Source: Thermococcus paralvinellae (GTDB taxonomy: Archaea > Methanobacteriota_B > Thermococci > Thermococcales > Thermococcaceae). From it: a stretch of 19,210 nucleotides of DNA. Position numbers and translations under genes: made by a program. The DNA is taken from assembly GCA_015662175.1 (NCBI GenBank), contig DQUR01000130.1:1-19210 (forward strand), written 5' to 3'. Below the pieces are notes generated by a model. That model was not told the DNA's origin. It did not search any database and was given only the letters and a program-made list of their open reading frames with translations. Shown piece by piece: positions 1-8,325 of this stretch; the first letter of the stretch is position 1; the number at the start of each line of letters is the position of its first letter.

Positions 1-119
1 AGGATGAAGGGATAAATGTTGTCTGGAGTGTCGCTTATGTGCATTATCTTATGCTCATTATTATCAAGCAAAATCTCTGGCAACCCGTTCCTCCGTAAAA
101 AATCTGGTAAATTAAGCAT
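1..119 (-). CDS. Partial N-terminus, possible metallophosphoesterase
   Basis: The reverse strand is open from an ATG at 119 to the window edge, giving 39 residues with no stop; the rest of the gene lies outside the window. The segment contains KIMHISDTPDNIYPFI. 'HISD' after a short lead resembles the first metal-binding motif (Asp) of calcineurin-like phosphoesterases, which are usually written SDxH; here the last position is Pro. That assignment rests on one motif and is tentative. There is no clear ribosome binding site before the ATG, but a TATA-like element at 144-154 lies about the right distance away for a leaderless or near-leaderless transcript. It is divergent from the decayed dehydrogenase gene. 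Confidence 0.5.
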   Translation of the reverse strand, partial: MLNLPDFLRRNGLPEILLDNNEHKIMHISDTPDNIYPFI

Positions 120-143
120 CACTATTCGCTAATTTCAACCAAC

Positions 144-154
144 TTTATATATTT
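144..154. promoter_or_regulatory. Near-symmetric TATA box between divergent genes
   Basis: The sequence TTTATATATTT reads as a TATA box on either strand. On the plus strand it predicts transcription starting about 171-175, just ahead of the ATG at 183. On the minus strand it predicts a start about 122-125, just ahead of the ATG at 119. No other AT-rich element in the 63-base gap looks better. Confidence 0.5.
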
Positions 155-182
155 CGGGATACACTTCGAAATGGGTGGGAAC

Positions 183-1825
<1,643 letters not shown>

Positions 1826-1830
1826 ATAAC

Positions 1831-1839
1831 TTTTTATAT
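1831..1839 (+). promoter_or_regulatory. TATA box for the membrane protein gene
   Basis: TTTTTATAT lies just after nep1. It predicts a transcript start near 1860, followed by the ribosome binding site GGGGGGATGA at 1880-1889, which fixes the TTG at 1893 as the start of the next gene. Confidence 0.5.
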
Positions 1840-1892
1840 CCAGATTAACATTAACAAAAAGCCTAGGAAAATATTTCACGGGGGGATGAAGC

Positions 1893-3209
1893 TTGAAAAA
1901 GTTGGCAATGTTGATGATCCTCTTAATAGTTGGGTACATGGTAGGAATTTGGACATTTCTGCTATTTCCGCAAACACTAATTTTAGGGGGACTAAAAGCC
2001 CTTGCGTTGTACATAATAGTTTCAGCAGTGCTGGCAGTCGTACCATACTACAGTCTGGAAGCAACAAAACGGAGCCGATACTTCTTCTTTGAATACCTAA
2101 TAAAGGTATCCAGAACTCCTGGGATTGGCATAAGTTTCCTAATGTTTATCCTCATTGGAGCATCACTGATACTATACTACTCCTCTGTGGGTCTAACGTC
2201 AATCCTTGGAAAAAGTGATATTCTTCATGTAACATTGGTTGTTGTGTTATCGTTGTTGTTATCATCACTGATCCTGTTTAGAGCCAAAGAAAGGAGCATT
2301 GTATTAATGGGATGGTTTTCAGTGCTGTTCCTGATTTTTACGATTGTTTCCTATTACCAAATTAGAAGCTTTGCCCTTATGACCGCAGAAAAATCAATCC
2401 CGGTAAAATTTGCCCTCGATACATTGATCGGAAATGTAAAATCCACCGTTTTACCGATAACGTTTCCCCTAATAATAAAAGTTCTCATCCTGTCGTTCCT
2501 TGGTTTAGGCCTTGGATTTGGGTTTTATATGGTCCTGGGAACGTTTTTGCCCGAGGAAGTAGATCCTAAAGTTTTAATCATTGTAGGATATATCCTGCAA
2601 CTTCTAATTGGAATACTATCAACATATATTGTGATATATTCCCTCGCGGTAAGCTTTCCTGGAACAGCAGTACTTTATGGACATGCAACCATAAATGAAG
2701 CTCTCGGGTATATCGGAAAAATTGCAGGGGCATTACTTGAAGCAAAATCCCCCCAAGCCAAGACAGTCCTATACCTACTGATGGTATCAATCTACCTGGC
2801 AGGAATGACAACCTTCATTCCGTTAATTGAAACAGCCGGTCATATAATAAGTGAATCAATGCAGAGTTCAAGGAACAGATCAATTTCCATAGCTCTGACC
2901 GGGGTTTTTATAGTTTCATTAATTCCAAGCTCTGATTATTTAAGGACACTGTTCCTATCAATGTTCTTCTCATTCATTGGGATAATGGTTGCCGTTGAAA
3001 CAGTGCCCCTAATCCTGAGTGGAAAAATACTCTTTAAGGGGGCAAAGATATGCAGTGGCATCGCTGGCATAATTGCATTTTTCACAGGGGTGGGAATGAT
3101 GGTGAGAATTTTCCAGCTGGGAATCTGGCAAAAACTTGGCGTCATTGCTGGCATTATAATGCTCCTGCCCATTTTTCTCAACAAGATGCTTCTTAAAACA
3201 AAGGCTTGA
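1893..3209 (+). CDS. Polytopic membrane protein, possibly a divergent NSS/SNF (LeuT-fold) transporter
   Basis: This 438-residue, very hydrophobic protein has roughly 11-12 membrane segments. TTG 1893 is chosen because GGGGGGATGA precedes it; the nearer ATG 1886 is in another frame. Three spaced signatures resemble the neurotransmitter:sodium symporter family. GIWTF...FP (18-26) is comparable to the TM1 GNxWRFP motif. GGLKALALY...PYYSLE (32-56) is comparable to the GGGAFxxxY...PxxxLE stretch after TM1. LILYYSSVGL (92-101) is comparable to the YYsxxxGW pattern of TM3. Length also fits prokaryotic members. The key TM1 Asn and Arg are not conserved, so substrate and sodium coupling cannot be claimed. 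It could instead be an unrelated archaeal membrane family. Own promoter; a TATA box for aIF5A follows its stop. Confidence 0.6.
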   Translation: MKKLAMLMILLIVGYMVGIWTFLLFPQTLILGGLKALALYIIVSAVLAVVPYYSLEATKRSRYFFFEYLIKVSRTPGIGISFLMFILIGASLILYYSSVGLTSILGKSDILHVTLVVVLSLLLSSLILFRAKERSIVLMGWFSVLFLIFTIVSYYQIRSFALMTAEKSIPVKFALDTLIGNVKSTVLPITFPLIIKVLILSFLGLGLGFGFYMVLGTFLPEEVDPKVLIIVGYILQLLIGILSTYIVIYSLAVSFPGTAVLYGHATINEALGYIGKIAGALLEAKSPQAKTVLYLLMVSIYLAGMTTFIPLIETAGHIISESMQSSRNRSISIALTGVFIVSLIPSSDYLRTLFLSMFFSFIGIMVAVETVPLILSGKILFKGAKICSGIAGIIAFFTGVGMMVRIFQLGIWQKLGVIAGIIMLLPIFLNKMLLKTKA

Positions 3210-3221
3210 TTCCTTTCAAAA

Positions 3222-3231
3222 ATTTTTTAAA
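3222..3231 (+). promoter_or_regulatory. TATA box of the aIF5A gene
   Basis: ATTTTTTAAA lies about 27 bases before a predicted transcript start near 3251. A strong ribosome binding site, GGAGGT at 3265-3270, lies seven bases before the ATG at 3278. Confidence 0.5.
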
Positions 3232-3277
3232 TGGGCAAACCAAACTCCACTTAGAACGCTTATCGGAGGTTTGAAAA

Positions 3278-3688
3278 ATGGGAGACAAAACCAAAGTTCA
3301 GGTCAGCAAGCTTAAACCCGGAAGATACATAATAATCGATGGAGAGCCATGCAGAATTGTGAACATCACTGTCTCATCACCGGGTAAGCACGGTTCGGCA
3401 AAGGCAAGAATTGAGGCGGTGGGAATTTTTGACGGAAAGGTGAGAAGCATTGTCAAGCCAACAAGCGCTGAAGTGGATGTTCCAATAATTGACAAGAGAA
3501 CAGGCCAGATAATTGCAATAACTCCGGATACAGTCCAGCTTATGGATATGGAAACATATGAGATATTTGATGTCCCAATAGACACTGGTGTTGATGATGA
3601 GATCAAAGGACAACTGAAGGAAGGGATCAACGTCGAGTACTGGGAAACCCTCGGAAGGGTTAAGATCATGAAGATTAAGGGCGAGTGA
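3278..3688 (+). CDS. eif5A: Translation initiation factor aIF5A (hypusine-containing)
   Basis: aIF5A is the archaeal counterpart of eIF5A/EF-P. It binds the ribosome and helps peptide-bond formation at difficult sequences such as polyproline. The modification loop [14 protein letters not shown] is intact and places the hypusine-site lysine at residue 37; the spermidine-derived aminobutyl group would be added there by deoxyhypusine synthase, which is not in this window. The 136-residue length is standard: an N-terminal SH3-like domain to about residue 70 and a C-terminal OB-fold domain after it. It has its own TATA box and a canonical ribosome binding site, and is followed by a pyrimidine-rich tract. 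The next gene makes the polyamine that hypusine needs. Confidence 0.97.
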   Translation: MGDKTKVQVSKLKPGRYIIIDGEPCRIVNITVSSPGKHGSAKARIEAVGIFDGKVRSIVKPTSAEVDVPIIDKRTGQIIAITPDTVQLMDMETYEIFDVPIDTGVDDEIKGQLKEGINVEYWETLGRVKIMKIKGE

Positions 3689-3690
3689 AT

Positions 3691-3704
3691 CCTCTTTTCT
3701 TTTT
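3691..3704 (+). terminator. T-rich terminator tract after aIF5A
   Basis: CCTCTTTTCTTTTT begins two bases after the aIF5A stop codon. Archaeal RNA polymerase terminates on short T-rich runs without needing a hairpin, and a new TATA box (TTTTATAC, 3709-3716) follows at once. Confidence 0.45.
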
Positions 3705-3708
3705 GGAA

Positions 3709-3716
3709 TTTTATAC
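3709..3716 (+). promoter_or_regulatory. TATA box of the ureohydrolase gene
   Basis: TTTTATAC predicts transcription starting near 3737-3738, about 20 bases before the ATG at 3757, which is preceded by GGTGA at 3747-3751. Confidence 0.45.
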
Positions 3717-3756
3717 ACCCTAAACCCTATAACCAGCTTTCTTTTCGGTGATGCAG

Positions 3757-4614
3757 ATGGAGTTCTTTTACACTTACGGGGCAATAAAAACCGCCCTACC
3801 TTTAGTTGATGCCAAAGATGCGGACTTCGTAATATTCGGTGTGCCGTTCGATTCAACAACCTCCTACAGACCCGGGGCAAGATTTGGACCAGTATTAGTA
3901 AGACAAGCCACAATAAACCTGGAGAGCTATATCCTAGATTATGATATAGATTTAGCTGATGTAAAGATTGCGGATATCGGCGATATAAATATTGTGGCAG
4001 GAAATTCCTTTGAGACGATGAAGAGAATAATGGAGACAATAAAAGAGCTCAAAATTATGAATCCAAAAGCTATACCTGTAATGTTGGGTGGAGAACACTC
4101 AATGACATATGCTCCAGTAAGGGCCCTAAAACCAAAGAGCTACATTGTCTTTGACGCCCATCTGGATTTAAGGAACGAATTTGGGGGCAATCCTTGGAAT
4201 CATGCATGCGTGACAAGGAGAATTTCAGAGCTTGGCGTGGAAATTGCGGGATTTGGAATAAGGAGTGGCATAAGGGAGGAAGTCGAATATGCTAAAGAGC
4301 GAAACATAAAGTGGATTCATGCAAGGGAGTACAGCCTTGAAAAGTTTAGAGAAATCGTAAAGAATATGCCAGAACCAGTTTATATTTCAATTGACATTGA
4401 TGTTTTTGACTTATCAATGGTTCCTTCGACAGGAACACCAGAAGCAGGCGGTTTGAAATTCTGGGAGATAATAGAAGCGTTAGAATGGCTCACAAAAGAA
4501 AAAGAAGTTGTTGGATTTGATATCATGGAAGTTGCTGGAACTGAACTTGGAGACATCACTGCACTAACTGGAGCAAAGCTGATGTTTTATCTAATCGGAA
4601 TGTTGTCAAGATGA
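3757..4614 (+). CDS. speB: Agmatinase-family ureohydrolase (likely N1-aminopropylagmatine ureohydrolase)
   Basis: This is a manganese-dependent enzyme of the arginase/agmatinase family that releases urea from a guanidino group. All metal-binding motifs are present: GGEHS (111-115), DAHLD (133-137) and SIDIDVFD (211-218), followed by the family signature VPSTGTPEAGG. Length 285 is normal. ATG 3757 is chosen over GTG 3748 and ATG 3751 because the ribosome binding site GGTGA at 3747-3751 lies five bases before it. In Thermococcus kodakarensis the related enzyme acts mainly on N1-aminopropylagmatine to give spermidine, so the same role is likely here, though the sequence alone does not separate this from plain agmatinase. 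The neighbouring upstream gene is aIF5A, whose hypusine is made from spermidine. Confidence 0.93.
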   Translation: MEFFYTYGAIKTALPLVDAKDADFVIFGVPFDSTTSYRPGARFGPVLVRQATINLESYILDYDIDLADVKIADIGDINIVAGNSFETMKRIMETIKELKIMNPKAIPVMLGGEHSMTYAPVRALKPKSYIVFDAHLDLRNEFGGNPWNHACVTRRISELGVEIAGFGIRSGIREEVEYAKERNIKWIHAREYSLEKFREIVKNMPEPVYISIDIDVFDLSMVPSTGTPEAGGLKFWEIIEALEWLTKEKEVVGFDIMEVAGTELGDITALTGAKLMFYLIGMLSR

Positions 4615-4932
4615 TTTTGGTGTATAACCTGCTCTTATCATCCTTCCCCTATGCTTCCAAGATCAAGAAATTTTTCTCTTAAAATTTTATAGGGCCCACA
4701 GCGTTTCTACTATTACAGAAACCAGTACCGTAATCACAGTTGCACTGAGGATTATTTCACACCATTGGATCATTGAGGGTTGTGATACATTAAGCCAAGG
4801 GTTAAAGGGAAGCTAACCAATGCTGAAGGTACAACACCTCTTGGCCCTTCAAGGACAATAAAGAGGTATTCCTTTGGGCACTTGGAGCTTGAGGTAGAAG
4901 AAGAGCTACTGCAACCGGGGTTAATACAATAC
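4615..4932. other. 318-base stretch with no intact gene; contains gene debris
   Basis: No convincing complete gene is seen here. The left part (4668-4690) is A/T-rich and could end transcription of the ureohydrolase gene. The right part holds a plus-strand open fragment, and a 28-codon minus-strand open frame with one possible membrane segment lies at 4687-4773; both are listed separately. No tRNA, direct repeat or insertion-sequence end was recognised. Confidence 0.5.
4687..4773 (-). CDS. Possible 28-residue single-span membrane peptide, or decay product
   Basis: An ATG at 4773 opens a 28-codon frame ending at 4687 (MIQWCEII...ETLWAL). The middle, about 20 residues of Val, Ile, Leu, Ser and Thr, could span a membrane once. 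No ribosome binding site precedes the ATG, and no relative is recognised. It may be the remains of a longer membrane protein gene or chance; listed with low confidence. Confidence 0.12.
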   Translation of the reverse strand: MIQWCEIILSATVITVLVSVIVETLWAL

Positions 4933-4947
4933 CTAGAGGATCATTAA
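4786..4947 (+). pseudogene. Probable C-terminal remnant of an unrecognised gene
   Basis: A 53-codon open stretch ends in TAA at 4945-4947. It has protein-like composition (GTTPLGPSRTIKRYSFGH, then an acidic segment LELEVEEELLQPGLIQYLED) but begins directly after an in-frame TGA at 4783 with no ATG, GTG or TTG start and no ribosome binding site. The last dozen bases overlap the 3' end of the convergent membrane protein gene. The most likely explanation is the tail of a gene that has lost its 5' part. I do not recognise the family. Confidence 0.4.
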
Positions 4948-5265
4948 AAGAACTAAAGCGCCAAAGAGAAAGCCAATGATGGATGGAGTATAAAAAAGCA
5001 TTGAGAAAGCAAAACCTGCAATCAGAGCGGTTATAAGAAGTCCTAGAGTATCAAGCATTGCTATTGTTTTGTTCTTCTTTAGCATTCCCCAGCTTAGCAT
5101 ACGCCCTTCCGTAAAGAGAATCATTACCAGGCCGAAAACTCTTATGTAGTTGAAAAGCTCATGCGCAAGAGCGCGGTTTATAAGATTGAGCACTGAACCG
5201 AGAAGGATCCAAAGAACACAAAGAGGAGAACATCCACCTAAGAAAGTAAATAAAAATTCATTCAT
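4933..5265 (-). CDS. Small membrane protein, family not recognised
   Basis: The 110-residue frame has about three hydrophobic segments, near residues 14-30, 38-55 and 70-110, the last long enough for two spans. A short basic loop, MLKKNKT, lies between the second and third. No catalytic or binding motif is visible. The upstream region has no good ribosome binding site for ATG 5265, so the true start could be internal. It is on the same strand as, and 28 bases downstream of, the YjdF/VanZ-like gene, so the two may be cotranscribed. The 3' end overlaps the gene remnant on the other strand. Confidence 0.5.
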   Translation of the reverse strand: MNEFLFTFLGGCSPLCVLWILLGSVLNLINRALAHELFNYIRVFGLVMILFTEGRMLSWGMLKKNKTIAMLDTLGLLITALIAGFAFSMLFYTPSIIGFLFGALVLLMIL

Positions 5266-5293
5266 TTATTCAGCGCACGTCCATTTTAGGGGG

Positions 5294-5875
5294 TTAGTTT
5301 AGCTCAAAAGGATACTTCTTCGTTTTAACAAGCCACAAACCACTTAACGCTCCCAAAGTGTTCATCACTAAATCCCTAAGTTTGTTAGCAAATGTTTCAT
5401 GGATGAAAGAGATTTCACTTTCACTGAGCTTTTCAGCAACTTCCCATCCTATGCTTACCACAAGCAGAATCAAAAAGGAATACACAACAACTTGCTTTGA
5501 ATCCATGGGGTGTTTTCTTGAGAGCTCATTTAAAACGTGAGCAACCATCACCCAAACTGTTAATCCACCTAGAAAATGGCTTATCATGTCAGCATTTGTC
5601 CACTCTTTATGGAATAAGTCAATCGTTGTGAAGGGGACATTCACAAGAGAAACGTGAATGGCGATGAAAATTGCCAAGATTGTGATAATTTTGTCATTAT
5701 AAAGTGGACTTAGGAAAGGCTTTAACTTTTCTGAGGGATTTAACTTTTTCTGAAGGATATCTGGGATAAGGAGACCTATAAGTGCAACACCACTTCTATA
5801 AATGTGATCAATGCACATATACATAAGACCACTTAGGAGCCCTATGAAAACCACGAATCTGCAAACGTTTATCAT
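5294..5875 (-). CDS. Membrane protein resembling the YjdF (DUF2238)/VanZ-like group
   Basis: This 193-residue protein has four to six hydrophobic segments. A C-terminal pattern recalls the DUF2238/YjdF and VanZ-like groups: a DxxSHFLGG segment (96-104), GWEVAE (143-148) and a final LRDLVMNTLGAL (166-177), all at the edges of predicted membrane spans. In those families the conserved Asp, His and Glu lie on one face of the membrane. The biochemical role is unknown. ATG 5875 has a purine-rich GGGAGAGAAGG just before it. It is divergent from the cobalt transporter operon, with 93 bases between this start and the cbiM start. Confidence 0.6.
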   Translation of the reverse strand: MINVCRFVVFIGLLSGLMYMCIDHIYRSGVALIGLLIPDILQKKLNPSEKLKPFLSPLYNDKIITILAIFIAIHVSLVNVPFTTIDLFHKEWTNADMISHFLGGLTVWVMVAHVLNELSRKHPMDSKQVVVYSFLILLVVSIGWEVAEKLSESEISFIHETFANKLRDLVMNTLGALSGLWLVKTKKYPFELN

Positions 5876-5956
5876 CCTTCTCTCCCACGTAATTTTAATT
5901 CACCAAGGTAAGATTCTATTTTCGTTTTTAGTCTTTTTCCAATTTATCAATGCACA

Positions 5957-5971
5957 GGGGTGAAAGTATTG
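5957..5971 (+). promoter_or_regulatory. Ribosome binding site and TTG start that define cbiM
   Basis: GGGGTGA at 5957-5963, six bases before TTG 5969, starts the frame MHIPDGLLS, the invariant N-terminus of CbiM/NikM proteins. The longer frame from ATG 5950 has no ribosome binding site and encodes nothing like CbiM over its first 25 or so residues. Confidence 0.8.
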
Positions 5972-6579
5972 CACATCCCAGATGGGCTTTTAAGCATGCC
6001 TGTGATAGTTGTGACGCATGCCATATAGCGATGGTAGCACATTCAGCAAAGAAACTTAAGAACCTACCAGAGAGCAAAATTCCCCTTCTTGGGCTTTTCG
6101 CAGCTGGAATCTTTGCAGCTCAAATGGTGAACTTCCCAATAATCGGAGGAGTCAGCGGACATTTGCTTGGAGCAACGCTTGTGGCAATATTACTTGGTCC
6201 CTATGCTGCTGTGTTAATAATGACTGCGGTTCTCATAATTCAGACACTTCTCTTTGGAGATGGTGGAATTACAGCACTTGGGGCTAATATACTCAACATG
6301 GGGATACTCGGTGCATTCTTAGGATATACAGTTTACACTAGGCTAAAGAGCATAAACGAAATTGTAGCGATTGGAGTGGATTCATGGCTCTCGGTATTTC
6401 TTGGGGCAGTTCTGGCAGCAATCGAAATTGGAATAAGCAAAAGCCTCCCCTTTGGAAAGGTTTTAACACTCATGGCAGGCTACCACGCAATAATTGGAAT
6501 AGGTGAGGCCATATTGACCATAATAATTATTCAAGCAGTCAGAGCTAAGCTTCCCGAGGTGGGAGGTGTTCCCGCATGA
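5969..6579 (+). pseudogene. cbiM: Cobalt ECF transporter substrate-binding subunit CbiM, frameshifted
   Basis: CbiM is the integral membrane subunit that captures cobalt in the CbiMNQO energy-coupling-factor transporter. Its N-terminal Met-His2 coordinates the metal. Here TTG 5969 gives MHIPDGLLSMPVIVVTHAI and then a TAG at 6026. Removing two bases (a TA of the ATATA at 6023-6027) continues the protein as AMVAHSAKKLK...PLLGLFAAGIFAAQMVNFPI, and GVSGHLLG with its second metal-site histidine follows, then four further hydrophobic segments to GVPA. So the body is well preserved and only the frame is broken near codon 19. The longer frame starting at 5950 lacks the metal-binding N-terminus. Real inactivation and sequence error both remain possible. 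The stop overlaps the next start (ATGA). Confidence 0.85.
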
Positions 6580-6823
6580 AGGCAATAGTCAAAGGATCGA
6601 TTATCATTATCATCCTGCTTGCAATAGCTTTACCATTCGCTTCAGATAACCCCGACGGATTAGAAGCAACAATGGAAAAGTTGGACTTGAGGAGCATCCA
6701 GTTTATGAGGCACCACTCGACTATGGAGAAACCTGGGGACAGAGCGTAGTTATGGGAATAATTGGAATAGTCTTAGTCTTTGGACTCAGTTATGGGCTCG
6801 CTAAGTTGGTGAAGGGGGTTTAA
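6576..6823 (+). pseudogene. cbiN: CbiN/PDGLE-domain cobalt transporter subunit, frameshifted
   Basis: This small subunit assists CbiM in cobalt uptake; archaeal forms carry a PDGLE motif. ATG 6576 overlaps the cbiM stop, with GGAGGTG at 6562-6568. The first frame reads a membrane segment and then SDNPDGLEATMEKL and meets TAG at 6747. Shifting frame near 6683-6685, where one G appears to be missing from TTGGGACTT, yields EEHPVYEAPLDYGETWGQ and the expected second membrane segment, GIIGIVLVFGLSYGLA, ending in TAA at 6821. Both halves are typical, so a single base loss explains the break. Without it the second membrane span is absent. Full length would be about 82 residues. Confidence 0.82.
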
Positions 6824-6825
6824 AC

Positions 6826-7479
6826 TTGTATTTGCTCTTTCTTTTAATTTATGCCCTCGCAGTTGTCACGAGAAAAAGTTTGAGTGAGCTTGCATATTTT
6901 GGGATAATTCTTATTTGGTTGATTATCTTTTTAAGACCAAAAAGAAGCATTTTTAAACACTTGGGATTTTTACTTGGGTTTGAGGGCTTATTATTCATTC
7001 TCGCACTTTTCAATCCCGGTGAACCTTTAGTGAGCACACCAATTGGATCCATAACAAAAGAAGGAATCCACTCATTCTTTCTATTTTTAGGAAGGGCTTT
7101 CTTGTCTTCTTCAGTTGTTGTGACATCTAACTCTTTAGGATTCTCAAGACTTTTGGCTAAAATGGAAGAGCTTAGATTTCCAAGGATATTGATTTTAACG
7201 CTTGCGTTCACTTACCGCTATCTTGACTTGTTTAAAGACGAAGCACTAAGAATGAAACGAGCCTTGGATTCAAGGGCTTTCGGCATAGAAAAAAGAGAAT
7301 ACTATCAAAAGCTCGGTGCATTATTCAGTGAGATTTTTGTGAGAGCCTACATTAGAAATGACAAAATTTACAGAGCAATGCTTTCAAGATGCTTTGGTGA
7401 ATTTCCAAAATTCGAAAGACATAAAAGCATCATACCACTAATCTTCAGCGTAATTGCGCTGATAGGTGTGCTGATATGA
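6826..7479 (+). CDS. cbiQ: ECF transporter transmembrane subunit CbiQ
   Basis: CbiQ is the T-component that couples the ATPase CbiO to CbiM movement in the membrane. The 217-residue frame is intact, with several hydrophobic spans in the first 95 residues. The coupling helices follow: RYLDLFKDEALRMKRALDSR carries the ALxxR-type signature, and EIFVRAYIRNDKIYRAMLSRCF contains the second AMxxR-type motif. These short Arg motifs contact the Q-loop region of the ATPase. TTG 6826 lies ten bases after GGGGG at the end of cbiN. The stop overlaps the cbiO start as ATGA. This is the only one of the four transporter genes without a frameshift. Confidence 0.92.
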   Translation: MYLLFLLIYALAVVTRKSLSELAYFGIILIWLIIFLRPKRSIFKHLGFLLGFEGLLFILALFNPGEPLVSTPIGSITKEGIHSFFLFLGRAFLSSSVVVTSNSLGFSRLLAKMEELRFPRILILTLAFTYRYLDLFKDEALRMKRALDSRAFGIEKREYYQKLGALFSEIFVRAYIRNDKIYRAMLSRCFGEFPKFERHKSIIPLIFSVIALIGVLI

Positions 7480-8289
7480 TAGAAATAAGACATCTACATT
7501 TTTCCTATGGTGAAAAGGAAATACTCAGGGACATAAATTTAGACATCAAGAAGGGGGAAGTTTTTGGGTTATTAGGCCCCAATGGAGCTGGGAAATCGAC
7601 CCTCATTCTGCATTTAAAGGGGATATTAAAGCCCAAAAAGGGAGAGATTCTGATTGATGGGCTAAATCCAGTTAAAAATCCACGAGAAGTTAGGAGGAAA
7701 GTAGGAATAGTTTTTCAAGACCCAAATGACCAGCTCTTCTCACCAACAGTTTTTGAGGATGTTGCCTTCGGCCCTTATAACCTAGGATTGAGAGGTAAAG
7801 AGCTCGAGGAGAGAGTTTATAAAGCATTGAGATTTGTTGGAATGGAGAAGTACGCTGATAGAGAGATAAAACATCTAAGCTTTGGGGAGAAGAAGAGAAT
7901 TGCAATAGCAACTGTTTTGGCTATGGATCCGAAAATTCTGGTCTTTGATGAGCCTTTTGTAAACCTAGATTTTAGAGGAAAAGAACAAGTCCGAACACTA
8001 ATTGAGCAGTTTAGAGGGAAAAACAATAATCCTAGCGTCTCATGAAGCTGAATATTTAACGCTCTGCGATAAAATTGCATTAATTGATGAAGGAAAGATA
8101 ATTAAAGTAGGTACTCCAGAGGAAATTCTGGGAGATGTTGAACTCCTAAAAGCTCACAACCTCGACGTTCCCCCTCTCATTGAACTGTTTCTCAGCTTAA
8201 ACTTAGGTGTTCCAAAGAACCTCAAAGATGCTAGGGAGAAGATAGCTAACTTTTTAATATTTCAAATCACTAACTTTTTAATATTTTAA
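7476..8289 (+). pseudogene. cbiO: ECF transporter ATPase CbiO, frameshifted before the H-loop
   Basis: This is the ABC ATPase of the cobalt transporter. The first frame contains Walker A (GPNGAGKST), Q-loop (FQDPNDQLF), ABC signature (LSFGEKKRIAIA) and Walker B (ILVFDEP), then ends after a false tail GKNNNPSVS. A run of five A at 8019-8023, where four would keep frame, causes this. Reading on in the other frame gives GKTIILASHEAEYLTLCDKIALIDEGKI with the catalytic H-loop His, and VGTPEEIL. The first fragment therefore lacks the His needed for ATP hydrolysis and the C-terminal domain. The extreme C-terminus has been lengthened by a 24-base tandem duplication. A sequencing error in a homopolymer is a plausible alternative for this site alone. 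Confidence 0.87.
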
Positions 8290-8293
8290 ATCA
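8246..8293 (+). repeat. 24-base tandem duplication at the cbiO end
   Basis: Copy one (8246-8269) and copy two (8270-8293) begin CTAACTTTTTAATATTT and end AAATCA. They differ at a single base, C at 8263 against T at 8287. In the cbiO frame that base is the difference between CAA (Gln) and the TAA stop, so the protein reads NFLIFQITNFLIF before stopping. Confidence 0.9.
8275..8286 (+). promoter_or_regulatory. TATA box of the 156-residue protein gene, duplicated upstream
   Basis: TTTTTAATATTT predicts a transcript start near 8305, followed by AAGGAGG at 8312-8318 and ATG 8326. The same element is repeated 24 bases upstream (8251-8262) by the tandem duplication, so a second, earlier start is possible. 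Confidence 0.45.
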
Positions 8294-8325
8294 AAAGCCT
8301 AAAGTGAATAAAAGGAGGCTTCAAA

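Noticed and set aside
5950..5968. ATG 5950 as the start of cbiM
   Set aside because: No ribosome binding site, and the encoded N-terminus does not resemble CbiM; the TTG at 5969 gives the invariant metal-binding N-terminus.
5876..5968. Cobalamin riboswitch upstream of cbiM
   Set aside because: The gap is only about 93 bases, shows no recognisable B12-box, and such riboswitches are not expected in Thermococcales.
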